64,000 nt of DNA from Glycine soja (taxonomy: Eukaryota; Streptophyta; Magnoliopsida; Fabales; Fabaceae): assembly GCF_004193775.1 (NCBI RefSeq), contig NC_041016.1:48761349-48825348 (forward strand), read 5' to 3'. This document shows, piece after piece, positions 34,247 to 45,140 of the stretch. The notes beneath the pieces are model-generated. The model was not told the DNA's origin. It saw only the letters and a list, made by a program, of their open reading frames with translations, and made no database searches. The number at the start of each line of letters is the position of its first letter. Position 1 is the first letter of the stretch. The position numbers and the translations under genes were made by a program.

Positions 34247-34849
34247 TGTTGAAAATTCCTCCATAGTTAAAGTTAGTTCACATTCAAGTAAATATGCAAA
34301 TTCAAAGACATAGGAAATTGAGAAGTACATTCATAGACATGCATAAGAAATTGTAGAATATTTTCCAAAGGCTTGAAATTGGTTTCTTTGACCTAAAGAC
34401 TTATACACTCCACTTAAAAAAGTAAAGATTAGAGCTATAAAGAACTTTGTGAATGTAACTCATTTATTGACATTCACCACTCACTCTTGAATGGAGCCGC
34501 ACCCCTCTCCTATAAATAGGGAGGCTTGTGAAGAGTTAGAACATCCCACCAAAGCAAGAGTGATAGTGAGAAAGAGAGTTCTAATTTCCATTACACTTAG
34601 TGAGGTAGAGAGAAATTGTAAATCATCCTTATTAAGTGAGGTTGAGAGATATTCTCTTATATTGAGAGAATCATTGTAACCCTACTTTTAATAGTGAAGA
34701 TATTTAATGATTTGGTCTCGTGATTTTTACCTTTTACACTTAAAAAGATTTTCATGTTAAAAATTCTTCGTGTCATTCTTCTATTTTCTATTCTCATTTT
34801 TTCGTTTTCACTAAATGCTTATTTTGAGTTTAAAGGATGTTTCCCAACA
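34247..34849 (+). mobile_element. Solo LTR with ATAAT target duplication
   Basis: A 603-bp sequence beginning TGTTGAAAATT and ending TTCCCAACA, flanked by ATAAT (34242-34246 and 34850-34854). Internal LTR features are TATA box CCTATAAATAGGGAG (about 34508-34522) and a following R/U5-like region with AGAGAG and GAGGTAGAG. No internal retrotransposon sequence remains, so it arose by LTR-LTR recombination. Confidence 0.85.
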
Positions 34850-34854
34850 ATAAT

Positions 34855-35630
34855 CCTTTATCCAAGCACATAATATACAAAATTGACCAATAAAAATTTG
34901 GTTTTATATACATTAGTTAAGTTGAGAAGAAAGACAAGAATACGGAGGAAAATCTTGAAATAATATTTTGCATTATTTGTAACAACTCATTGTTGCTATC
35001 TGACACCTTAAGTTGAAGGAGTAGGCTCCTCTAAAGAGTATATTGCACTTTAGAAGGTAAAATGCACATATATATCTCATCCTTTTATGTAATGAATGGT
35101 CCAGATTATTAATGTCATCTAAAATTATCATGTGAGTTTTATTTTTAATACAATCCAAGGTATTGAAAGTTCCTCTAAGCCAACTATAATAAGTTTAGGA
35201 CATCTAAGGAAATTTAGATTTTTTTCAAGTTTTTCCAACTATAAAATTTTTCTCAAAATCACACTTTTTGAAACTACATTAAAATATTATAATTTTAATA
35301 AACAGTTATGGAATAAAATAATTTTTTTTGCAAGGACCTAATTATAATGAAATCTTTCAGTTTTCTTGACTTTTTCTTACCTTCATTGTGTTTTCTTACA
35401 CTATTAATACATAATGCAGTCTTATTTTCAATAGAATTGTCTATTGAAACTTATTCAGAAAATTCACATAAAATTTAATTATCTCATCAAAGACTGGAAA
35501 AATCATGGTGTTACATTATTAAAGAAGATATTATATAAGGTATATTTTATCGTTTTTCCCAGCTATGAATACAAAACTAGGCAATGGGAATGTAAATAAA
35601 AAGAAATAAGAACTTCCAAATATACAAAAG
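34855..35630. other. Intergenic DNA, no gene seen
   Basis: AT-rich. Includes the 3' flank of the PGAP3-like gene. Short frames at 34973-35341 show no known domain. Confidence 0.55.
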
Positions 35631-38166
35631 CTACTTAGATTTCATAGGATTCTTTAAACGATTAGATGTTAGAAATGCAGCATCATCCCTAATGAAACTC
35701 CACCAAAGGTAGGTAAGTGGAATAGTAATGGCATTCCTAAGAGCTTGTGCATCTAGAAGTCCTTTGTATGGAGGGAAATCATATGTCTTTAGAGACATTG
35801 CAAGGCCACTAATAAAAACAACAAACCGAAGCTTCCACCGTGAGGGATGGTGACTAACACCACTCCAAATTGCCCATGTTGCAAGTTGTGCTATAGTCAT
35901 TAGTACACAAACTTTCATATTCCATTCTGCAAAGTTAGAAAAAGAATTCCAAGAAAATAATTTGAAAGTGGAAAAAAATGAGTGGTATGGATAAGATTAA
36001 AAAAATTGGTAAAATAATAAGAAAAAGCACATTAACTTCTATATCTCAGTAAACACATAAAAAAGAGTAGACACAAAATATCTAAGAATCTTGTCATTAC
36101 TTTTGCAATGGAACTATGAGTCACAAATGTGGATGAAATATATAATTAAGAAGATTCTTCTGAAAGAAAAATAAAGTAAACATGAGACTTTCATGCAATT
36201 TTTGTCTTGAGAAGTAATTAGCTAGTAATATAAAGTTTACTTGACAAGACTCACCATGGTCTAGTTTAAAGGAGTTGAGGTACATTATATGAGTGATCAC
36301 AAAAGATATCAATGGAGCAGGAATCATAACTCTAGTAGCTTCATCTTTTACATTGAAGCTTCGTAATATAGCCATAATGAAGGAATACCCAAGGAGGGCT
36401 ACTGTAGAAAAGTTGTCAAGTCTCTCTATTAACTCACAATATCTGCATTCATTGTAAGAAATTTTTTAAGAAACATGTTACTAAATTAAATAGATAATAA
36501 GATAGGTTATTCATTTTTCTTTTAACTAGTTTGGTGGGATTATATAGGGAATGTAGTCTTTAAAGAACAATAGAAGCATCAACATATAAGTTAGAATACC
36601 ATTAGCATTAGCTATAACTAAATCAACTATTTATATGGGATTTGTTAATAATGGATTCTCATTTGCTATCTAAAAAAGTATGTTAATAAATTATAACTTT
36701 TTGTTAAAATATTATTAAAGATGTAAGTTACTGACTAATCATTCTAAAAAATAAGTGAAGTTATATTAGCAAACCTCTTCTTACACACACATATTGTAAT
36801 TTTGGTGCAAACACAAAGATAATGTTTTGTAGACTAAGCTGAAAGTTTCATTTAAGATTTAAAGAGCAATGTTAAGAGTATAATGCATGTACTAGAAATT
36901 AACACAATAAATATGAAATTTGTTAAAATTTTATATAACTAAGATTGAATTAGAGATATATATATAGATAATATGATAATGTGACCATAAGATTTAGACT
37001 CCCAAAGAAGAACAAGGAAGTTTTACTATCAACTAACAAAAATATTATTGGGCCTTGTAAAAATTCCATCATTTTTAATGACAAATAACAAGGTATATAG
37101 GACATTCTTATAATACCCAATATAGAACGACATTGCATATTTTGAAATTAGTATAATTAAAATACTGAAATTATCTGCATAAATGACTTACCGACTATGA
37201 AAAATAGTGCTCCAAAACCAGGAGTTCAATGACAAAAGTCCATATACATGCCACAAACTAGCATATTCATAGTAAGGCCTTTTACTTGCCTTTAGAGGAA
37301 GTTTATTGTATAAAAGAGTGAAAAAGGACATCCAACCATGAAAATGCAATGCAAGATTAAGGGCAGAGAAAGCCATAGAAGCAGGTTCCTGAATAAATGG
37401 AAGACATATTAGATCTCCAGACAAAAATTTTATGTCTTGAGGAGTGTTAATGTTAGTAATACGTTTTCTATTACACTTTTTCATATATTTTTTCTTATAA
37501 GTTAAAATTTATTAAAAGTTATAAAATCACGAGTGAGATTTATTATATAAGCAGTGTTACTTGCAAAATTTTGTAGATTTTAATGACCTTTATCCAATAA
37601 TTAAAAAAAGTGTATAAAAAAATATGTTACTAACATTTATCTTTGATATATTTGGAAATCAATTCAAAATGGAAAATATATTAAATGATTTATTTAATAA
37701 CAAACCTGTATCCCATAGGTACGCTTAAATGGCCATTTACTATGGTATTTTTCTGGACCTTTATTAAGTAACTCCCTTTCTTTCTCTCTATCAAACATGC
37801 AATAGTATTGACAATCATTTTGGCAATCTCCTTTTTTCCAATGTACATAAAGTGGCTCTAACATGCCCCATGGATGATGAATTGTGACTTCATCTGAAGA
37901 GAATTTACAATTTGGAAAGCATCTATCCTTAAAGCATCCCGTTTCCTCACATTGTTTTACACAACTCCTAAATCCAGAGCAAAACAATAACGAAAAATTC
38001 TCACAATTTACTTTTGGATAAAATGTATTCCAAATGAAAATAATGATTAAAAAAAGAATAAAGTTATGTACCTGTAATGTGGATCAACATCACCAGCACT
38101 TGCATTTAATATCACAATAAACGATGAAAACACCAAAATGAAAGCAATAGTATATGAATTTAACAT
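35631..38166 (-). CDS. Per1/PGAP3-like GPI-remodelling protein lacking the HxxxH motif
   Basis: Five coding exons: 38166-38072, 37967-37706, 37388-37192, 36442-36255 and 35926-35631. All junctions are GT-AG and in frame, giving 345 aa. The family (CREST membrane hydrolases; PGAP3/Per1) trims the sn-2 acyl chain of GPI anchors in the ER/Golgi. Seen here: signal peptide (residues 1-25), a Cys-rich luminal part (SCVKQCEETGCFKDRCFPNC) and seven-helix membrane sequence. Of the CREST residues, S179 and H183 (STIFH) and D194 remain. The C-terminal HxxxH usually reads DAHALWH; here it is DAQALRN (Q308, R311, N312). The residue after HSR is Tyr rather than the common Asp. The gene is structurally intact but probably not catalytic. 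Confidence 0.93.
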
Positions 38167-38620
38167 CTGACCACAAAAGATTAGGAACTTTAAGGTTAAT
38201 AACTTTTTGTATTCAAATAGATCATAAATTGAATAATGATTCCAAAAGCCTTAACAAAAGAATTGAACAAACTATTATGTTCTATCTAACAGAACACATT
38301 TCAGAAATATAATATGAAACAGTATTCATATAGTAATCTTAAATCTAATTAAGCTCTTTTCACCAACATAACTTTTTATGTAAAAATACTGTTTCTCTTT
38401 TCCTTCAAAATTATAATTTGAAAGAAATATCAAATGGAAGAATCAAATGTAGCAAAACACAATTTACCTTTGTGGTAGTGAGAGAGAAGAGAATGGAACA
38501 CGATAATAAGTTTGAAAAGAGACAAACACATGGAAGCAAATGTAGCAATAGAGAGAGAGAGAGAGAAGAGGGAGACATTTTACCTTTGTGGTAGTGAGCA
38601 CTGTATAAACAAAAATCTAG
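38167..38620 (-). other. PGAP3-like 5'UTR, leader intron and duplicated leader exon
   Basis: The acceptor GGTCAG lies directly before the ATG. A matching donor (CCACAAAG then GTAAA) ends an exon at 38468. The same 20-bp block, TTTACCTTTGTGGTAGTGAG on the plus strand, recurs at 38463-38482 and 38579-38598, so the leader exon end is duplicated about 116 bp apart. A (GA)n run lies at about 38553-38573. Confidence 0.55.
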
Positions 38621-38639
38621 TACAAAAATTTAGAGTGTT

Positions 38640-39255
38640 AGAAGGATTCAAGAAATGACGAAAACAAAGGAAAATATAGAGGTAATGAGTTATCTCATTT
38701 TCCATTTTATCAAGACCAAGTCATATGAAAGGATCCAAGCCATTCATGATTTTTAAAAGCAAATAAATGGTTAACTACTCCCTAAAAGTATGTGACACCA
38801 TTTTCTTATTTTTTTTTAATTTTTTTTAAATTTTGTTTTATTTTTCCCTTGACAAATGTTTACTTATTCCTACAAGTTCCGTTTTTAAAATTTTATTTAG
38901 TTGTTTTGAATTATTATTTTTATTTACAATTTTATAAAAATTGGATTATATTGGTAATTGAACCACGTATGAAAAATATATGTGAATGCGTGTATGTTTA
39001 ACTATATGAGAAATATATGATTTACTCATTGGATAAAGTTTCAAATGGTAAAGAAAATTCATGTGTAAGGTAATTTCTCGAGAAGGAAATTCAGAAAGTG
39101 GCATTTATGAAATTTCAGTGACACAAAACCAAAGAGGTTTGGCTTTCGTAGAATTGAGTTCATCTTTATTTATTTTTTATCATGCCTTGGTGTCATCAAG
39201 TACTTTTAAATCTCCATATATATGTATTATACTCTTTTGGTGCCATTTAATACTA

Positions 39256-39257
<2 letters not shown>
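38640..39257. other. Intergenic DNA upstream of the PGAP3-like gene
   Basis: AT-rich, probably including the promoter. No specific elements could be assigned with confidence and no gene is seen. Confidence 0.5.

Positions 39258-39343
<86 letters not shown>
39258..39343. repeat. (TA)n microsatellite
   Basis: About 43 uninterrupted TA units. Confidence 0.97.
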
Positions 39344-39344
<1 letters not shown>

Positions 39345-39524
39345 CGTATAGGGTTTGGTGGTAAAATTATGCTATTGATTGATGCTACTTATTTATCTCA
39401 TTATGTAATATTGTTACTTATATCAACTTAGTATTTTATATTATCATTTGATTAAAGAATATTAAAATATAATAAAGTTATCATTATTTTCATCACTTGC
39501 TATCATGTAATTTATGGGCGAAGT

Positions 39525-39552
39525 GATTTAAGCTTTCATAAAAGCTTAAATC
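39525..39552. repeat. Perfect 12-bp inverted repeat (hairpin)
   Basis: GATTTAAGCTTT, loop CATA, AAAGCTTAAATC. No gene end is adjacent, so a terminator role is not supported. Confidence 0.85.
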
Positions 39553-39901
39553 ATAATATTGTTTACTCAATGTGAAACACAATATTCTTATTCTTAATAA
39601 TTCACACATAATTCATTGATTATCTTATTTGTTTTAAAATGCTTTTAAAAACATACAGACACACACTACATATTATAGGAAATAAAGTTTGAAGATGAAG
39701 AGCAAGAATGAAGAATAATGACAGGATGAAAAGTGAGAATGAAGAATAATTTTTATAAAAGTTATCATTGAAGAAACTTGAGCGCTCTAAAATTAATTCT
39801 TGATATTTAATTACAATTTGGTAAACCTTTCACTTGACATTAAAAACATAGTATCATGTGAGGAAGAATGAGGGGTGTGGATGCTTAAGGAATCAAGTAT
39901 C

Positions 39902-40075
39902 TATGAAGCACGAACACTCCAGTCCCTTGTCATGTCCAGTGTCCGACACGCGTCCGTGTTAGTGTCCGACACCGACACGACACCCGTATTACGTTCTATA
40001 TTTTGGACATTACAGGTGTCCACGTGTCCGTATCCGTGTCGTGTCCGGTGTCCGTGTCGGTGTTGGTGCTTCATA
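39902..40075. mobile_element. MITE-like foldback element (174 bp)
   Basis: Ends TATGAAGCAC and GTGCTTCATA are perfect inverted copies. The whole interior is an imperfect GC-rich palindrome of GTGTCCG/CGGACAC words. The structure is a MITE-like foldback. Flanking target duplication is not evident. The 70-codon frame over it is an artefact of the repeats. Confidence 0.75.
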
Positions 40076-40408
40076 GGTTCAGATTAAGTTAATATTTAAT
40101 GAAAATATAATTTGAGTATCATGTTTTTGAGATGTGTATATATTATATCCATGTTGAATATATTGTTGATGATGTTATGATGGTGTGATTTTGAATCAAA
40201 TTATAAAAAATATATTATATCAAATATTTTTTTATTTATTTAAATCATTGTATTTTTGTTAAAGAGCCTAACTTAGTTAAATAAAGTGTGTGGATTATTA
40301 TATATCTCTCACAATATCTTTAATTTTTATGTATAAAAAAAACATTATATTTTCATTCATGTTTTATTAATAAAAACAAAATTTCATGCACTACACGAGC
40401 GAATAGCT

Positions 40409-40560
40409 AGTCCAAAACACGCAGAAAACATCAAACAGAAACAGAATATTCGGATATTCCACTTAAACACTGAAAACGAACCCGAAAGGTGTGAGAGAGA
40501 GACCCAACAAAGAGAGTTGTGCTGCCTTCTCTAAAGTGGCAAGTGGGTATACCTCATATG
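40409..40560 (-). promoter_or_regulatory. Orphan eEF2 promoter/5' leader fragment
   Basis: Collinear similarity to 30912-31152 of the eEF2 gene: TCCAAAACACG-AGAAAA, GAATATTCG, the GAGAGAGAGA run, then AGAGAGTTGTGCTGCC against AGAGAGTAGTGCTTCC, and TAAAGTGG at the TATA position. Internal deletions are present and the TATA motif TATATAAAG has become CTCTAAAG. No eEF2 coding sequence is attached. Confidence 0.6.
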
Positions 40561-41820
40561 GGTTTGGATCTTTCACTTCTGTACTTGGCTGATACTTTTG
40601 TTGGAATCTTTCTGCCTTCTGACTTGCACTAGTAGTAACTATTTGAGGACATAGATTAGAATTTCAATGATATTATTTGTACACAAAAAGTATGATGGTA
40701 AAAATGTGATTTTAGTTTTTATATTTTTTATTAAATATAGTTAGTCTTTAATTTTTATAAAAAAAATATAAAGTTATTCTTTTTTTAAAAAAATTATAAT
40801 ATTTTAGGAGAAACTATATGTACATAATTTTTAAAATTTGATAACCAAATTAATTAACATGAAAGTACAAGAGTCTTGGCCTTTGACAAAAAATACAGAA
40901 ACTAAAAACACATTCTTCTCTTATTTTTTCATATGGTTTTTCAATTTGTTATTTAATTAATATAAAATTTTCTTTTATTCTTCTTGAATTTGTAATCATT
41001 TATGCTTTTCCGTAGCTAGCTATTAGATGCAAATATTTATATGGGCATACATTTTATTTTGATGCAATATGGGCTTAAATTTTAAGCTGCTAGTTAGTTA
41101 TAGTATCCCCCATATACATAGCAATTGCTGTAAATTACTTGTTGCATTAGCTTCATGCTAAGTATTTAAATAATCCAATTGTATAGAACTTTAATTGTCA
41201 TTTTATTTCGAGTAACTTTTAGAGTAGGAGATATTCTTAGTTACTCGTAGAGTAGTACCCCAGACTATGTTTTGTAGCTATTTATTCTTTTTTATATTTC
41301 ATTTCTTGTTTCTGGATTTCAAACATTTAATTTATCAGTTTTTAAATCATTATCTTTTGTAGCTGATAAAACTCCAGCATAGTGAAGAAGCTAACTTTTA
41401 TTTCCACAAATATGTCATATTTTTTACCTCATAAAATTAAATGAGACGAAATGCTGCAAATTTTAAACAAGGTAACTTCTAGTTTCTTTCTTTTTTGTCC
41501 ATGCATTATTATTTCCACAAATTCACCAATAGATTTTTTTAATAAAAAAGTCATCATATTATATTTGTATTCTAAAATAATTAAATATTTTAGTATTTAT
41601 CTTTAAGGAGGTTAAAACATTACATGCATGTAAACACAATTTTATATATACATTAACAAGAATGAAGATTTTATAAAAAAAATTATTAAATTAATCGTAA
41701 TATAGTTTTATTAGAAAAACAATAGTTATAGAGGCGATTTAACCATAGGCATTTACAAAATATGAATACTGGTGGAAGCTTTAAAAACTGAAAAGAAAAT
41801 TGTGTGATGAATCAAAAGTC
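40561..41820. other. AT-rich intergenic DNA
   Basis: No gene or element with recognisable ends. Confidence 0.55.
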
Positions 41821-43434
41821 AAAACTTGTAGACAGTGAGGACATCAATTGACTAATTTCTTTGTGAAGTGTTAAGCTTGTATTTATAAAATACTAGAATT
41901 TCTGTGTACATTGAAAGACAAACTAAGTTTTGTGCAACTAACACCAAATAAAAAAAGATTACCGTTATTTACACTATTTTTTCTTCTTCTTGAAGTTATA
42001 CTGCTATATGGAGACCATGGTCCATTGATGATCTAGAGAGTGTCTTGTATGTGTGTTATACATGTGGATGAGGATGTTCCTTTACTGTGGTTCACAAAGT
42101 GACTTCTAGTGCCACTTAACCAAAGTGTGTGAGTGTCTCTCCTCAAATAATACCGAAACATTGTGTATGATAGCACACATTATATAAAAAAAGTTTTTAA
42201 AAAAGGTTTGTCACCATGATTTGGATCACATCAAGATTTTTTAACTGTCTGTGTTTGTAATTGGAACTGCATCGATCACATTTGTCCATGAATTGTCGGG
42301 ATATCAATAAATGAGATGAAATCACAACACTACTAATAATTAAAACCTTAAAAGACGAAAAGTATCCACACTAAGGTTTTAGAGTTTAGACTCTAAATTC
42401 CACTAGAAGAAACATGGGTCTCTGTTACAGATGAAATTGGAGGCCCTGTGTAGCTCAACCCTGATAGGCTGCGTGAGCTCAAAGCATTTGATGACACAAA
42501 AGCTGGTGTGATAGGTCTTGTTGATGAAGGGGTGGGTCACAAAGATCCCAAGATTGTTTGATCACCCCCTGATAATTTTGTGAAGGCCCAAATTTAGGCA
42601 ACACACAACACATTATTCCTATCATAGACCTAGCAGAAGTTGGCAAAGAACCGAGTTCATGCCTAGAAATTATTGGCAGAATAAGGGAAGGAAGCTGAGA
42701 AATGGGTTTCTTTCAAGTTGTGAACCATGGTATCCCTGTCACTGTTCTAGAGGATTTCAAAGATGGGGTGCAAAGGTTTTATGAACAAGATACTGAGGTG
42801 AAAAAGGAGCTCTATACCCGGGATGAGATGAGACCTTTTGTGTATAATAACAATTATGATCTCTATAGTTCACCAGCACTCAATTGGAGGGACACTTTTA
42901 TGTGTTACCTGGCTCATAATCCTCCCAAACATGAAGACTTACCACTAGTATGCAGGTAAGTTCATGCATGTATAGTGCCTTAAATCTTAGGCCACTTAGA
43001 TCATTCAAGGTATATTTATAGCTTCACTTTTCCGAAAATAGATTCAGATTTTCCTCGTTGAATGCAAAACAACACAGAGTTGCTTCCACTTTTTCATGAT
43101 GTCACTGTGATTTTTGGTCTCTCATCATCAATCCAAACGCACTATTTAAGGATTTTAATAAAAAAGTAATGACAATTCGTGTTTTTTTACACTATAATTC
43201 AAAAACAAATAGTCTTTATGATAAAATTGTTGACTTTTGTAAAATTACTTTAAAGGTCACTTTTAATTTTTTTTTTCTAATTGGTTAACAGTGTAACACA
43301 ATGCATGAAAATAAAACTCAAATTTAGCTTTAAGTTTACGTTTGTATTAAGTTACTATGCATAAAGTGTGTGCATGATTCCTGAATAAGCTTCAACTTTC
43401 TAGTAGCATAGTAGGCTATAAATTGGGTCTCCAC

Positions 43435-43983
43435 TATTGGGTTACAAGTGTGAGGTGAAGTCCCACATCGGGTAGAAGTGGAAAGGTTGAGCACCATATA
43501 AGTGACGAGAAGACCCATAAACCTGAGCCTTAAGGTTTTGGGTTAGAGTGTGGTGTCAGGTCTCCTTATGTGGTGGCTCGTAGTCCACAGGTGTACCCCT
43601 CGAATCTCCCCAATAATTGGTATCAGAGCCAGGTTCGACCAGGTTTCGGCTCAGACGAGTATGCAAGTACCGCAGGTGGCCAGAATGGCTAGCGGGCAGG
43701 GCAAGTACCGCAGGTGGCCATGGCTATACTCGTGGATGATAAAGACTTCCCCTCGAGGGGGAGACTACCATGTGGAAGAGACTCACACTTGAGGGGGAGA
43801 TGTGTTGGGTTACAAGTGTGAGGTGAAGTCCCACATCGGGTAGAAGTGGAAAGGTTGAGCACCATATAAGTGAGGAGAAGACCCATAAACCTGAGCCTTA
43901 AGGTTTTGGGTTAGGGTGTGGTGTCAGGTCTCCTTATGTGGTGGCTCGTAGTCCACAGGTGTACCCCTCGAATCTCCCCAACA
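43435..43983 (+). mobile_element. TRIM retrotransposon in intron 1 of pseudogene A
   Basis: Two 181-bp LTRs (43435-43615, 43803-43983) differ at four positions by eye. The left begins TATTGGG where the right begins TGTTGGG, and they end CCCCAATA and CCCCAACA. The 187-bp interior starts with a primer-binding site TGGTATCAGAGC (43618-43629, initiator-Met tRNA type) and ends in a polypurine tract (GAGGGGGAGA, 43791-43800). Flanking 5-bp duplications are TCCAC (43430-43434, 43984-43988). Total 549 bp, no coding capacity. The interior repeats GTACCGCAGGTGGCCA twice. Confidence 0.95.
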
Positions 43984-45140
43984 TCCACTTGTGTGCACGA
44001 AGAGTTATGAATCAAGGTATCAATGAGAGGTTATAGACACACAAATATACAAACCAACACATTTTACAAAAAGTAAGATCCAAAGTTAAACATTTCATTT
44101 ATACTATAAGGCATTTAATTGCTAATCGATTGCATCTTCTTGTAGGGATATACTTCTGGAATATGAGACATATGTAATGAAACTGGGAATTGCACTGTTT
44201 GAATTACTATCAGAAGCTCTAGGGCTGCATCCAGACCATTTAAAAGACATAGGTTGTGCTGAGGGACTTCTTTCACTTTGCCATTACTACCCTGCATGCC
44301 CTGAACCAGATTTAACTTAGGGAACCACCAAACTTTCTGATAGTAGTTTCCTCACATTGCTTCTCCAGGACCATATTGGTGGCCTCCAGGTTCTTTACCA
44401 GAACACGCGGATTGATATACCCTCGGAACCTGGGGCTCTTGTAGTTAACATTGGTGATCTTTTGCAGGCAAATTTTCTATTGTAATTATAAATGTATGAG
44501 TTTCTTGCCAGTTAATTTTTTAATCCATAGGAATCAAAGACAAATACCATCGAGATCTACAACAACTCACATACCCTGGTCGATTAACTGAGCTAGACCC
44601 CTTTGGTTCCCGCCATAGTTATTGTGAATGGTTATAGCATCTGAAGCTTCAATGCAAAAAGCTAATAAACTTTAACATATTTATATTAACATGGCTAGTC
44701 TAAATTATGGCTCTTTGATGCTTACTTATTAGGATTTGTGATCATGAATAAGATAGAAAAGAATAGAGTGATTTCATTGATACCATGAATGATTACAAGA
44801 GGGGTATTTATACACTGCAATAATAAGGGATAAAACTGATAGACTATATCAGCAGTAACAAACTGCAACAAACTTAACAAGAGATAAAACTGATAGACTA
44901 TATTAGCAATAACAAAATGTAACAAAACAATAACTAACTGTCTGCTTGACAATTTTCCTTTACACCCCCCTTCAAATTCATGGTGAAAGCGGATGAAACC
45001 TTGAGTTTGGATCTGAATATTGTAAATTGAGGATTTGAAACAGCTTTAGTGAGAATATCAACAACCTGAAATTCAGCAGGCAGATGAACAACAACAAGCT
45101 CGCGCGACAAGACTTTATCGCGAACAAAATGAAAATCCAA

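Noticed and set aside
39061..39351. Plus-strand 96-codon frame
   Set aside because: Half of it is the TA microsatellite and the rest has no domain.
43435..43983. Cassandra-type TRIM carrying 5S rRNA promoter sequence
   Set aside because: I looked for the 5S internal-promoter words in the LTR and did not see them; it is a TRIM of another family.
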